NCBI GenBank assembly: GCA_027924645.1
Contig: BSBN01000297.1
Location: 3,534,001 to 3,598,000, forward strand
Direction of reading: 5' to 3'
DNA length: 64,000 bases
From: Cunninghamia lanceolata
Taxonomy: Eukaryota > Streptophyta > Pinopsida > Cupressales > Cupressaceae
Numbering within the stretch: the stretch's first letter is position 1; each line of letters starts with the position of its first letter. The notes under the pieces are model-generated. The model did not search any database and was not told the DNA's origin. It saw only the letters and a program-made list of their open reading frames with translations. A program made the position numbers and the translations under genes. This document shows, piece after piece, positions 20,881-32,900 of the stretch.

Positions 20881-21924
20881 CTAAGTAATTTGCAGACCCA
20901 AGAAGAAATTCATTTCACTGAGCATTGACATTTCAAACTCACTTTTCATTTGGTTTGCAAAGATTTTGCACATACTGTCTTTTCCTCCAAAGATGATATC
21001 ATCAACAAATACTTCAACAATCAGGATGTTTTCATGATCAATTTTGAAATATAGATTACTATCAGCAGTACCTTTGTTGAAACCAATCTTCAAAAGATGT
21101 TTGTCCAACCTTTCATACCATGCTCTTGGTGCTTGCTTTAGACCATACAGTGCCTTCTTTAATTTGTAGACCATATCACCATGCTCAGATAACTGAAATC
21201 CATCCGGTTGTTCAATGTACACCTCTTCTTCTAAGTCACCATTCAAGAAAGCAGATTTGACATCCATCTGATACACTTTGAAATCTTTGAAGGCAACAAA
21301 TGCAAGAAATAGTCTGACTGCTTCAATTCTTGCCACTGGAGCAAAGGTTTCCTCAAAATCAATCCCTTCTATTTGAGAGTAGCCTTTGCAGACTAATCTG
21401 GCTTTATTTCTGATTACTTCACCAACTTCATTTAGTTTGTTCCGGAAGACCCATTTTGTTCCAATCACATTCTAGTTACTAGGTCTAGAAACAAGATCCC
21501 AAGTGTGATTTTTCTCAATTTGCATCAACTCTTCCTCCATTGCTTTGGTCCAATTTTCATCATTGCAGGCTTCATTTATTGTCTTAGGTTCAATCTTTGA
21601 AATCAGACAACATTCATCTGAATTTTGAACAATTTTCCTTCTACTTTGCACACCTTTGCTTTTGTCACCTATGATCTGATCTTCAGAGTGATTCAGTCTT
21701 ACATACCTTGGAACTTTGGGAGTTTCTTGCACTTCTACTTCTTGATCAGGCTCATTCAGACCTGTCTCTTCTTCCTGACTTACCGGATCAGTCTGAATCT
21801 GACTTTCATGAGAGGATTGAGCTTCTTGAACCAGAGCACCATCTTGATCATCTTCATCATACTCATAAAACCTTGAAGGCTTCTCAATTCCTTCATCAAC
21901 CTTCACATTTGTACTTTCTATCAT
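20881..21924 (-). pseudogene. Co2 linker and reverse transcriptase
   Basis: An acidic linker (DQDGALVQEAQSSHESQ) precedes the reverse transcriptase, which copies the RNA genome. Visible blocks are [75 protein letters not shown] with the first catalytic Asp, [16 protein letters not shown], and [14 protein letters not shown] with the paired Asp residues. A stop lies at 21472-21474 (between SRPSN and NVIG), and TAG at 20881-20883 stands where the family has Gln. Otherwise the domain is complete. Confidence 0.9.
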
Positions 21925-21948
21925 CTTTCTCAGTCTCTTATTGTAACA

Positions 21949-22607
21949 CTAGTATGCTTTGCTTTGAGTGGAGTAATCCAAGAAAATTCTTTCATCACTT
22001 CTAGCATCAAACTTTCCTAGATCTTCATCTCTTTTAATATAACATTTGCTACCAAATACTCTGAAATATCTCACAGTAGGAATGATACCAAACCAAAGTT
22101 CATAAGGAGTCTTACCGGTATTGCTTCTGATTTGAACTCGATTGAGAGTGTAGATTGCAGTGCTGACAACTTCTCTCCAAAACATCTGGGGAACATTTGC
22201 TTCCATCATCATTGTCCTGGAAGCTTCCTGGATGGTCTGATTCTTTCTCTCAACTACTCCATTCTGCTGTGGAGTCCTAGGAGCAGACAATTGTCTCTTT
22301 ATACCATGCTTCTCACAAAAGTCTATGAATTCACCGGATGTGAATTCACCACCTCTATCAGACCTTAGACATTTCAGTTTCAATCCAGTTTGATTCTCTA
22401 CCATAGCCTTGAAGATTTTGAACTTCTCAAAAGCTTCTGATTTCTCTTTTAGAAAGGTAACCCACATCATCCGGGAATGGTCATCAATCAGTAACATGAA
22501 ATATCTCACCTTGCATACTCTTGATTCTTGTCGGACCACATAGATCAGTATGAACTAATTCCAATAATTCGGTAGAGGATTGATCCTTGCTTTTGAAAGA
22601 GACTGCT
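21949..22607 (-). pseudogene. Co2 integrase
   Basis: A stop and frameshift near 22540-22610 separate this from the gag-protease frame. The core is complete: YFMLLIDDHSRMMWVTFLKE with an Asp, CLRSDRGGEFTSGEFIDFC with the second Asp, and PQQNGVVERKNQTIQEASRT with the Glu. The C-terminal part KTPYELWFGIIPTVRYFRVF is typical of Copia integrases. TAG at 21949-21951 replaces a Gln codon after STQSKAY. Confidence 0.88.
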
Positions 22608-24204
22608 CTATTTACCTAGCTGACATTCTTTGCACAAACTATTTGTAGGTTTTATCAACTTTGGAAGATCTCTTACAGCCTGAGTATTGCTTATCTTAGT
22701 GATGTTATCAAAATTTACATGACACATCCTTCTATGCCATAGCCAACTCTGATCAAATTGAACAAACATACAATTTTTATTAGTACCAACTAGATGAAAG
22801 ATATTACCTTTTGTTTGAGTACCGAATGCAATCTCAATTTCGGAGCTTTCAAAGATCCTGCACCTTCCATTCTTGAACCGGAGATCATAGCCTTTGTCCA
22901 CCAACTGACCAACACTGAGAAGATTGTGCTTCAATCTTTCAACATACAGTACATTACCGGTTTTGTTCTTTCCATCAAAAGAGATAGTTCCCCTACCTCT
23001 GATTGTACCAGCAGAATTGTCACCAAACTTTACCATTCCTCCTTCATACCTTTCCAAATCTAAAAACTTGTTCTTGTCACCTGTCATATGGTGAGAGCAT
23101 CCACTATCAATAACCCAATCATCCTTTTCTTCAACTTGGGCAGCCAAAGCTCTTTCTACAACCTTATGATTGATAGATATTGGATCTTCTTCCTTGATGG
23201 CAATAAACACCCATTCATTTCCAGATTTGTCTCCTATCTCTGATTCATCATCTGTTACTCCTTCATTATCAGCTTCTTCATGAACATAATAACAATTCTT
23301 TTGGAACCTTTGTCTATTAGAATTTGACCTTGTAGATCTTTCCGGACATCTTGAGGCAAAGTGACCAATCTTATTGCAGTTGAAGCATTTAAAAAGTAAT
23401 TTTCCTTCATACTTACCGGATCCTCTTGGCAGTCTTTTTGCAATGAGGGCTTCAAGTTGAGCTATTTCTGCTTCTTCCTCTTCCATGTCTTTCCTTGCTT
23501 GATCATACCATGATAGCTTCCTTGAAGAGTTTTCTCCCAGATCAAATCTTTGTTTACCTTTCACATAGGCACTGGCTTTGAATGTAGATTCAGTCTTGGG
23601 GGGATCATCTCCAAACTCGGTCATTTCAAATGCAGCCAGTTTGCCAGCCAATTGGTCTCTTGTGACAGTTGTATGAGCTCTGAATTCATCAATGGCAGCA
23701 ACCTTGATTTTGTAGGCAACAGGAAGGGATCTGAGAATTTTGCAAACAATCTCATTTTCATCCAAAACTCTACCAGCATTCCTAATTCCACACACCAGCT
23801 CATTTACTCTTGGCATAAAGGTAGTGATATTTTCATCATCTCTCATCTTCAATCTTTCAAATTTCCCTTTGAGACTCTGCAACCTTGCACTCTTAACATA
23901 CTCATCTCCTTCATGCAGAAGTTCTAGTTTAATCCAGATCTCATAGGCGGTTGGTAGGTCAATAACATTTGAGAGCTCTGAGTCAGTTAATGTGCTTAGA
24001 AGAGCTTCTTTGGTCCGCAGATTGTTTTCAGCATCTGTGATTTCATTTAGAGTTGTTGGACCACCCTGTGGAGGTACATATGCTTTTGTGACCATGGATA
24101 AGTATGCTTTTCCCATACACTCCAAGTGACATTTTCATGCGACCTTTCCAAAGAGAGAAGTTGGTTCCATCAAACTTCGGACTATCCTTCTTGTATGACG
24201 ACAT
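22608..24204 (-). pseudogene. Co2 gag and protease
   Basis: The start at 24204 (MSSYKKDSPKFDGTNFSLWK) is the classic Copia gag opening. A frameshift near 24125 moves into the long frame that runs to 22608. The UBN2-like gag contains ALLSTLTDSELSNV and ENITTFMPRVNELVCGIRNA. A CCHC knuckle, CFNCNKIGHFASRC, lies near 23344-23385. The protease starts WVIDSGCSHHMTG near 23080-23118 with the catalytic Asp intact. GNVLYVERLKHNLLSVGQL and the pre-integrase block WLWHRRMCHVNFDNI follow. The frame stops after CKECQLGK. Confidence 0.9.
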
Positions 24205-24248
24205 ACTGGATCTCCTCAAGCTGTTAAGCTCCTTTTTAGAGGAACTTG

Positions 24249-24260
24249 GCTCTGATACCA
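24249..24260 (-). other. Primer binding site of Co2 (tRNA-iMet type)
   Basis: On the - strand TGGTATCAGAGC lies two bases inside the 5' LTR. It is the perfect canonical site for initiator tRNA-Met. Confidence 0.93.
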
Positions 24261-24262
24261 AT

Positions 24263-25513
24263 TGTTAGATCTAGGGCACACAACTAAGAGGGGGGGTGAA
24301 TTAGTTGTACAAAACTTGCTTTTACTTCAAACACTTGATTCTTCTTTGTTATTTAATAGCATATCAATTAACTATTCATGAAAGCATAAAGCATAAACAC
24401 CAGAGCAGATAAACATCAACACATTGGACACCAAGATTTTGACGTGGAAAACCCGGTCAAGGGAAAAACCACGGGGTGATTAACCCAAGGATTATTCTCT
24501 GTTAGAAGAATAAGAAAAAATAGATGGCACATGCCAATTAGGGCTCACCACCCGAGCACACTGCTCACAAGGAGGCACACTGCCTACAAGAGACACACTG
24601 TCTACAAGATAACAAGTATTACAAACTTGAACTGGAGATTGACATCTTTACCATGCCTGAATCAGTTCCATTTAAGCCCAAAAACTCCTGCTCTGTCTTT
24701 CGCACTTCTTTTCGCTATATCACTCTCATCACCGCAAGACACCCTTCAAAATGAATTCACAAACCCTTATTTATACAAGGCATCGACTTAGGAACAATCA
24801 TCTAAGTCGGCAAACACCTACAAGATCATTCGCAAGACGTGTAATACATTCGGTCGGCCAGTCTTAAGAAGAACACCAATATCCGTGGTTATTCTTCGAA
24901 TGCAAACTCTAACTTCAATGCGGACCGCCCATAAGAATAGAACACGATCCAAAGATCACCAAAACCTTTCCTGAGTCATCAAGAACATCCGCACTTTATC
25001 AGCTTACTTGAATTCTTCTGTTCTTCATCCGGAACTTCAAGAACACAGTCTGTCATCACTGTCATAATGAAAAAGGTGCTTCCGGACCTCCAAACCATGA
25101 ACAAATCTAGTTGTCACTTCATACGAACTTATTCAACACTCTCTCCAGTCCACAGAATGAGATAATGCAAGTCCGGAGCTCACCGGACCAATCTGTGACA
25201 CTCTGTCACCACTGAACACCTGCCGGAACCGGTTCTACTTGAGCGAACATAACTTCTTCAGATCTTCATGCGAACCTTTGAAATCTTAACTGGAACATCT
25301 CAAGACTCATATCTACAAACCCTTTAAACCGCATCCTTTGATCCTCAATCTATTGAGTACTTTTGCCTTCTTCTCATCACTGTTCTTCACTGTTCCTGAT
25401 TGAGACTAATTTCCGCAATAACCTCAGCACACAGCTCATCCAATCCTTCTTATCAATGCAATATGAGTATGTTGACATCAATGACAACACTGGTTAACCT
25501 CATACTTGCAACA
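24263..25513 (-). repeat. Co2 5' LTR
   Basis: Boundaries TGTTAGAT and TTGCAACA (+ strand) mirror the left LTR. The AACCT duplication follows. Being the LTR next to the primer binding site, it is the 5' LTR of a - strand element. Confidence 0.95.
24766..24775 (-). promoter_or_regulatory. TATA box in Co2 5' LTR
   Basis: On the - strand TATAAATAAG lies about 740 bp into the LTR. It is conserved in the other LTR at 19005-19014. This is the best promoter candidate of Co2. Confidence 0.6.
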
Positions 25514-25518
25514 AACCT

Positions 25519-27006
25519 GTGAAGAATTTCGAGCAGTTTCTCTAAAAATTCTATTATTTCTTTCTTTTCCAGAGGAACCAAGCAGCAAAAGGACGAGTTT
25601 GAGTCCATAATTCAACAAGCCAATGATGGGATAAAGGAGGGATCCAATTAAGAATGAGATCTTTTATTTCCTTATTGCAGACCCATTGTAAACCAAAATT
25701 CAAAAAGACTTTACTCCATAGCTCAGTTGCAAATTCACAATGCAATATAAGATGAGACATATTCTTCTTCTTTCAAGCACATAACACATCTATTAACCAG
25801 AGGCATACCCCTTCGTTCAAGATTGTCCTGCGTCAAAATCTTATTATGAACAACAGTCCACCAGAAAAAGTTTACCTTTGGAAGGAGTTTACAATTCCAG
25901 ACCTTCCTACAGACATCATCTTTAAATTCCTCCTCGATCAGCAGATGGTAAGCAGATTTGACTGAAAAAAAACCCTTTTTTGTCAGTAGACCAAAAAAGT
26001 TGATCATTTCTAGAGAAAAGAGGAATCTTGGTATTAAGAAGAATTTGCTGTATTTTATTAGCCCTGTTAAGGAGATTCAGATTATTGGTACAACATTCCA
26101 ACAAATTTTTCCAACTTTTAACCCCTTGATCTTGATGAATATAATGACTGACTTTGTTGCCAAAAAATTGTTTGGCAAGAACACTAATAACTTCATTGTC
26201 CATTTGTTTAGAAAGAGGGCCATCACCTAACCAAGGATCTTCCCAAAAATTTATAAGAGATCCATCACCAAGTTTTCATTTGATACCCTTGTTGATAAGA
26301 CTTCTAGGTTTAATAATTTTATTCTAAATAACAGATCCTTGAGGAAGGCCCTCCTGATTAAGGAAAGAATATCTGTCAATGTCCCTTAAATATTTAGCCT
26401 TTATAATAAGACCCCAGTCCGTATCCCTGTTTAAGAAGTTCCAAATAATCTTAGACAGCAGAGCCTTATTCATATTTCGAATGGTTCTAATGTTAAGCCC
26501 ACCATGATACTTAGGAAGGTAGATTTTATCCCATTTGACCAAAGAAATTCTATTTTTTTTTCAGTACCAGTCCACAAGAAAGTTTTTTGAATTTGCTCCA
26601 GTCTATCAGACAAATATCTGAGTATTTTAAATAAGGATAAAAAGTAGGTAGGTATACCCTGAAGAGAAGCCCTCAGAAGCTGTAATTTTCCTGCACTGCT
26701 TAAAAGCTTTCCTTTCCATCCCAACAATTTCTTTTGAGTTCTTTCAAGAATATTATGCCAAAAACTCAGAGAAACTTCCTTAGTAGTCAAAGGGAGAGCA
26801 AGATAGACTGAAGGAAGGTCAACAGCCGCACAACCAAGGATATTGGTAATTTTTCTTTGGAGATCCCCTGGGGTATTGAAAAAGAACACATTACTTTTTT
26901 GAAAATTAATATGCTAACCAAAAGCCATAGCATAATCATTTAGTAAAGATTTCCATTTGGAGGCTTCCAAAACAGAGGAGATGCCAAAAAGAATGGTATC
27001 ATCAAC
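25519..27006 (-). pseudogene. LINE ORF2, middle piece: end of reverse transcriptase and zf-RVT region
   Basis: On the - strand it opens with VDDTILFGISS, the second half of the FxDD active-site motif that was cut by Gy1. It continues with the thumb (YLALPLTTKEVSLSFWHNIL, WKGKLLSSAGKLQLLRASLQ) typical of plant L1 polymerases. Near 25800-25990 comes the zf-RVT region (FSVKSAYHLLIEEEF, WNCKLLPKVNFFWWTVVHNK, RCVMCLKEEEYVSS). At 25518 it is cut by Co2. Frameshifts occur near 26900, 26500, 26200 and 25750. Confidence 0.88.
27002..27006. repeat. Target site duplication of Gy1 (left copy)
   Basis: TCAAC precedes the left LTR and is repeated at 41049-41053 after the right LTR. Confidence 0.9.
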
Positions 27007-28702
27007 TGTCATGCCCACATTTCCCATGCGGTCACGACACACAACACACGTGTCATGTCCACGTTGGTCATGTGGTCATGACACGAAATATCAAAAACTT
27101 TTTTGTGTCCCTAGAAATCCCCTCGCACGCGTCTGCGTGCTCGGTGGCAATATGCATAAGGCATAAACATGTTTGACATATTCAGGGAAGTGCATCTACC
27201 TACGCAATCCCCTACGTGATGAAAGCTGACTAGGGGGTTATGCGACGCAATGTGCGCCGCTTCTAGGGTTAGAACGGATTTAATTCAAGCCCTAAGTTTC
27301 CTAGGCGAAAGAGGTGATTCAACTGAATCGAACTCAATCCTTAACTCTAATGCATAAAAAAAAATCGAATATAATAACGTGTCCAAAGGTATGATAGTCG
27401 CATGGTAAAATGAAAGTCGTAAAAATGCCATCAAAATAAAACCCTAGAACTTGGGAAAAATTCAACAGAATAACACATTTTCAATAATTGAAATAAATAT
27501 TTCAAAAAGGAAATCCCCAAGATGTAATCATTGCAAAAATTAAAATAATTAAATATAAGGATAAATTAAATAAATTTCCAAGGTCAAATTCAACCACTCA
27601 ATAAAATTATAAAATTCAAATTAAAATAAATGACCAAAATAAGACTTAAAAAAAACAAAGTCCATTAATAAATATAATTTCGCCAATTACATTTATTAAT
27701 TAACTCAAGTTAAAATAATTAAAAAGAGAATAATTTAAAATATCCCATCTGGAATAAAATTGATAAAAGTAGAGTTAAATTCACTAAAAAGATTTCCCAC
27801 CACATTAAATTTAAAAACACACTAGAAATTAAATTAAATGCCCAAAAAGATAATTAACTTATAAGGGATAAGCATCCCACATGAAAAATAAAACATTTTA
27901 CCCCCACCAATTAAATTTCCAAAGGAGATTAAAATCAAATCCCAAAATAAGTCCAACCACTAAAATAATCTCAAGGTTAAATAAAATAAAAATAATTTAA
28001 AAAGGCAAGGGCAAGGGAGAGGGAATTTTAAATTCCTGTGCCCAAGGCAAAATGAGGGAAATAAATTAAAATGCATTTTAAATGCATTTTTCCCTCATTC
28101 TACCAACCCAACCTTAACTCCAAAATAATATTAGTTTTCTCAAAGGAAAGCCCTAATTTCTATTTTATTGTATTCTTTAAGGCAACCTTAATTTATTCTC
28201 TTGTTTTCTTCTCATTGTTTTCTCTTCCCTCTTTCTCTTGTTTTGCAGGTTTGGGGTTTCTACTTCTATGGCTGCCATGGTTTTGTTTTGTTTAAACAAA
28301 GGTATACTCGGAGGATATACTGTAGGTTTTTCCTCTTTTTTTGAGTAATACATATTCATGTAGATATATACATTCATGCATATATATATACATGATATAT
28401 ATATATATATATACAAATATATAACAGAAGTAGATCCAAAAAACTTTTTTTTTTGTTAAAGAAGATATATATAATGTTATTGGTTTGCATACTAATACTG
28501 GCTGTCATAGAGAGAAGCCAAAATGGAGGTTAAATGACAGATCCGCTGAGGGGGGTGCAACGTTTGACAGAGGTAGCGCTGTTACCACGGCATTTCAAAG
28601 GAAGGTGGACTGGGTGGGGGGCGGTCCTCCCAGCCACCCCCCACTATATAGTGGGCGATGGTTGGGGGGATCGTCCCCCACCCCACATTCATAGCAAAGG
28701 AG

Positions 28703-28750
28703 GAAGGGTTTGGGGGAAGCGGTGGCTCCGCCGCTTCCCCCAAACCCTTC
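28703..28750. repeat. 20-bp perfect inverted repeat (hairpin) in Gy1 LTR
   Basis: Positions 28703-28722 pair with 28731-28750 without mismatch around an 8-base loop, followed by a T-run (28751-28758). The other LTR keeps a mutated version near 38148-38200. Confidence 0.85.
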
Positions 28751-30397
28751 TTTTTTTTAAAAATAAAATAAAACTCCCACAGATGCAACGGCCTGTGTGT
28801 GGGGTTTACGGTCCTAGTAAAACAAAACGCGTCTTTGTCGGTAAAAAAAATGTATAAGTTGTTACCATATTCTATTTTCTTTGTGTTTCAAAACGGTTTG
28901 CTTACCATCTTTTATATATATATATATATACAAGCATATTTTCACATTTAATAACATGGGATAATAGAATCAGCTTTACATCATAAAATAATTTCAGTAG
29001 CAACTATATTTTTTTTTTGCAAAATAAATATACAGAATCACCATTTTTTTTTGACAAAGTCTATAAGGCTGAATTTTTTTTTTGAAAATAAATACTTAGA
29101 AATACTATTTTCCTTTCTTCAACAGCAAAATAAAAATGACAACCTTATTATTTCTTTTGATTACAAAAGTGAACAACACCAAACATAGATGTAGGAACAT
29201 TTTTCCAAGATTAATGTAATAAAATTCCATACAATTTTCTTTCTGCTCAAACTTTTTCTACACAACATTTATTTAAACAGGAAATAACAAGTCATAGAGT
29301 AGCAAGAAATATTTCATATCACGACAACAATAAATGCATTCAAAGGCAAATTTAATTTGCATACATAGGAAATAGTTTACATTTCTTCTTTTCAACATAA
29401 GAATACAATTTGACATCTAATACAACAAGGCCTCCAAGGCCATGGCTCTTAAAATTCAGCCATCACAAAAATAATGCAAGAAGGTAAAAAAATGGCCTTC
29501 TCCAAAACTTCATTTCTTCCATAAACCTGCAATAATACCACACAAAACAAAATGGGAACTAAGCCACGAAGGAATGCCCTCCTCCCTACTATAGACCCGC
29601 TAGTGGGCGACCCCCCTCGAGTTGGGGAGGTAGGGATCACACGGTTGCACACACAGACCACAACAAATGAAAATTTCCAAACACACAAAAGAATACTCCC
29701 AAGGATTTGCACAATTTTAAACTCATGAAAATGAGTTTGAAGGGGGTAGGGGAGTGGACCCCTCAACTCAAGAGGTCACTCCAAGATCTCAAAAATCACC
29801 AAGTCTCAAGGCCTCAAGCCACAACCATATAATACATATCTCCAAATATCTCAAAAAAAACTATCATGGCACTCTTGCCACAAAAAATGCTCTCAACTTA
29901 TAGAAAAGCCCTCAAGGCTATAAGTAGCACAACAATAAGGAGGTGACCTCGAGGAGGTTCACTTTTCCCCACCCCATACAAGTTGAGCCTTACCTCCAAA
30001 AGGAGGTGCTCTCACCAAATTGCCAACCCACACAAAAAAAGAAAACAACAATCAACATAAAAATTACAAACACCAACATGAAATGAAATAAACAAAGGGA
30101 AATGACCATAGCCATGGAGCTTACCTTCAAAGCCCTAAAAAATGGAAGCACGTTTGGTGAAGAGCTCCAAGCTTCTCCAAGTCTCCCCATCTCCAAAATT
30201 TCTCTAACTCCCAAAAAGGAACTCCAAGAATAGAAAAAAAATGCCAAATGTAAGAACCCCACACTCCTCTTCAAGAGGAGATAATATAGGCCTTCCAATT
30301 TGGCCTTGAGGACCCCATGCCACTTGCAAGGGAGAAGTGTGAGGGTGACAAGTGTCACCCTCCAATTCCATTCCATTCCTCACATTATCCACTTGTG

Positions 30398-30415
30398 CTC
30401 TCACACGTGTGAGAG
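30398..30415. promoter_or_regulatory. 18-bp palindrome with G-box core in Gy1 LTR
   Basis: CTCTCACACGTGTGAGAG is a perfect palindrome centred on CACGTG. A second, less perfect one lies near 30518-30535. The right LTR has counterparts near 39979-39996 and 40099-40116 (the latter with CATGTG). Plant G-boxes bind bZIP and bHLH factors; a role here is inferred only. Confidence 0.45.
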
Positions 30416-31466
30416 ACCAAGTGGTGAGGTGGCAATTCCCTTCAAACCTCCATGAGGATAAGGGATGCCATATGGCATCCTCTTATTCTCTAAGAGAGTC
30501 ATCTCCCTCCAAGATGCTCTCACACGTGTGTGAGTCTTGGAGGGAGATCCCACACACTTGGGAGTCTTGGAGACCTCCCAAGTCTTCTTGGTGAAGGGAT
30601 CCCCAAACTTTGGGAAGGGAGATGGGTCTTTCCCAAAGCATGACTCATCTCCCACCCTTAGCCATTTCAAAATTCGTCATGTTGACTAAACCTTAGTTTA
30701 GAGTGGCCAAAAGTGAGTTACCCTAAGATTTAGTTAGTCAAAATTGACCCTAGAGCCAGTGGTAACCACCTAGAGTAATTTTTGGGACACTATGGTACAC
30801 CTAGGGAGGCATAAATTCACTTTTAAATGGACCATAAATAAAAATAATACCAAGCGGTATAAAACAATTATAAATATACAACACATGATATAAACCAACT
30901 AAGCAAAGGGGTCACTAGGACAAAATAAATAAATTACGCATGCATGCAAGCAACATTCGATCACACGTGATCCTCATCCCTCTTGGGAATGGATCGGTTT
31001 CACAGAGAATAACATATGTGTGAACACTACCTCCAATTTCCCATGGCCTGGGAATATAGTCCGGCACAACTAGATCAAGTGTCAATCACATCATGGATAA
31101 TCATAGCCGAAGCAACTGAAATTAAATTCATGTCATTGCATACAACATTAATCATTTACAACATAATTTAATAATATAACTACCTTTTCTATCTAATGTC
31201 TCATAATCATCATCAAATAATATATCCACATAATGAACTAGAAATCACATCAATAATCATCATCTAATATATCTCGCAAGTTTAATCTCATCATAGCATC
31301 AAAATATGATCAAATCAAATCACCACATGTCTAATCAATGTCAACAAAAAATCAGGAGATATAATCTAATCTGCATAATGGAACAATAGTTTCTAAAAGT
31401 TTGATAATGTCATTAACTGTAATGTAAAATGATTAAAATAGGGAAGTGAAAATAATCGGCCTCACA

Positions 31467-31480
31467 TCCTCCCCCCTAAG
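31467..31480 (-). other. Polypurine tract of Gy1
   Basis: On the - strand CTTAGGGGGGAGGA directly abuts the 3' LTR, as expected for the plus-strand primer. Confidence 0.8.
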
Positions 31481-32900
31481 ACTAAACTTCCTCCTGAAAG
31501 TCGTCAAAAAGGTGAGGATAGAGTGCCCTCAAACTAGCTGCATCCTCCCAAGTTGCTGTGACCTCATCATAACGATCCCACTAGACCCTAAGCTGGTCCA
31601 GCTCTCAACCTCAAAGGCCCAACATCCGACGAGCCAATAGGCGAATTGGCTCCAAAGCCAACTGTCCGTCCGCCTCTACCTGAAGAGCACTCCAATCCAA
31701 TACATGAGATAAATCAGATATATATTGCCTCAATACAGAAATATGAAAGACATCGTGGATACGCGACAAGCTAGGTGGCAACGCTAGACGGTAGGCAACA
31801 GGTCCTATCCACTCCAAGATCTCAAAAGGTCCTTCAAACCATGGTGCGAGCTTAAAGCCCTTTCCATAACGGATTGGACTCTTGTGTGGCCACACTCTAA
31901 GGAATACTCTATCCCCAACTGAGAAGCTCCGATCAAGTCTCTTAGCATCGGCACACTTCTTCTGTCTATCATGTGCCTCCTGAAGCCTCTGCCTAATCAG
32001 TGTGACCTCCTGCTCCCTATCCTGAACCAACTCTGGACTAATGGCAACCCTATCCTCTATCCGATCCCAACAAAATGGTGTCCTGCATGGTCTAATGTAT
32101 AAATCCTGGAAAAGGCATACCCAACGAGTTGTGATGCCCATTATTGTAGGCAAACTCAATCAGATACAGATACTCCTCCCATCTAGAATGATGGTCCATA
32201 ACATACATACGAAGCATGTCCTCCAACACTTGATTCACACGCTTTGTCTATCCATCTATCTCGGGGTGATAAGCGAAGCTAAAGTTGAGCTGTGTGCCCA
32301 ACGCCTACTGCAAAGCTCTCCAAAGGCTGAAGTGAACACTAAATCCCCGTCAGAAATGATGCGATGAGGTACCCCATGTAATCTCACAATATTGTCCAAG
32401 AATACTCTCGCCACTACTGGTGCATTATACGTCGTGCGTACAGGTGAGAAATGCGCCACCTTGGTCAACTTGTCGACTGTCACTATGATGGCATCATGGC
32501 GATGCGAAGACATAGGAAGGCTAACAATGAAATCCATGGAAATGGTGTCCCATTTCCACTCAGGTATCTCGTGAGGGTATAAAAGACCCGTTGGATGCTG
32601 ATGCACGGCCTTGACCTTTTGACACTTAAGGCATCGAGCAACAAACTCTGCAATATCCTGTCTCATACTCGCCCAGTAGTACAATTGTCGTAGGTTGACA
32701 TGCATCTTCTTCACCTCCGAATGTGCTGCATATGGTGCTCTGTGAGCCTCTGATAACACTACAGTACTCAGGTCACCTGCACGGGGTACATAGATGCGCT
32801 GTCGATGACGAAGTAACCCATCTGCCTCCAGTGAGTATCCTGCAAACTTGCCCACAAGGGCCCTCTGTGAACGGATCTCCTACTGCACCTCAAAAAACCA
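31481..32900 (-). pseudogene. Gy1 integrase and chromodomain-like tail
   Basis: The zinc-binding N-terminus reads AHRAPYAAHSEVKKMHVNLR, then CLKCQKVK (HHCC type, 32600-32770). The core begins WKWDTISMDFIVSLP with the first Asp, and VPHRIISDGDLVFTS holds the second (the family has DRG; here DGD). Frames break near 32270, where the Glu region should be. The C-terminal domain resumes RSFSVGDRVFLRVWPHKSPI and FEGPFEILEWIGPVAYRLAL, then IHDVFHISVLRQYI. Last, near 31510-31580, comes WDRYDEVTATWEDAASLRAL, the tail of a chromodomain that in chromoviruses guides insertion to heterochromatin. Stops occur at several points. Confidence 0.88.

Larger units (their letters stand above)
18501..25513 (-). mobile_element. 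Copia-type LTR retrotransposon Co2, nearly full length
   Basis: It is 7,013 bp long, with LTRs of 1,252 and 1,251 bp that look almost identical by eye, and an AACCT duplication. Reading on the - strand: 5' LTR, primer binding site, gag with CCHC knuckle, protease, integrase, reverse transcriptase, RNase H, polypurine tract, 3' LTR. It lies inside ORF2 of the LINE, between the zinc-finger-like region and the RNase H. The coding region has about two frameshifts and four stops, far fewer than Co1 or Co3, so it appears the youngest Copia here. The FVDDIIFG active-site form and longer LTRs separate it from Co1 and Co3. Confidence 0.95.
27007..31466 (-). repeat. Gy1 3' LTR (4.46 kb)
   Basis: It matches 36441-41048 over its whole length with scattered substitutions and small indels. 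It contains an AT-rich half (27360-28480), a G/C-rich block with a 20-bp perfect hairpin (28703-28750), and palindromic CACGTG sites near 30398 and 30520. The ORFs at 28485-28857 and 29449-30670 are translated repeats of this non-coding DNA and have no family resemblance. Confidence 0.93.

Noticed and set aside
24249..24260. Possible tRNA gene fragments at primer binding sites
   Set aside because: Only 11-13 bases match tRNA-Met; no cloverleaf surrounds them.
28751..28758. Hairpin plus T-run as an intrinsic terminator
   Set aside because: The arrangement looks bacterial, but the context is a plant LTR; RNA polymerase II does not terminate this way, so it is listed only as an inverted repeat.
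28534..28857. 107-codon ORF inside the Gy1 LTR
   Set aside because: It covers a G/C-rich hairpin block, is not kept open in the other LTR, and resembles no protein.
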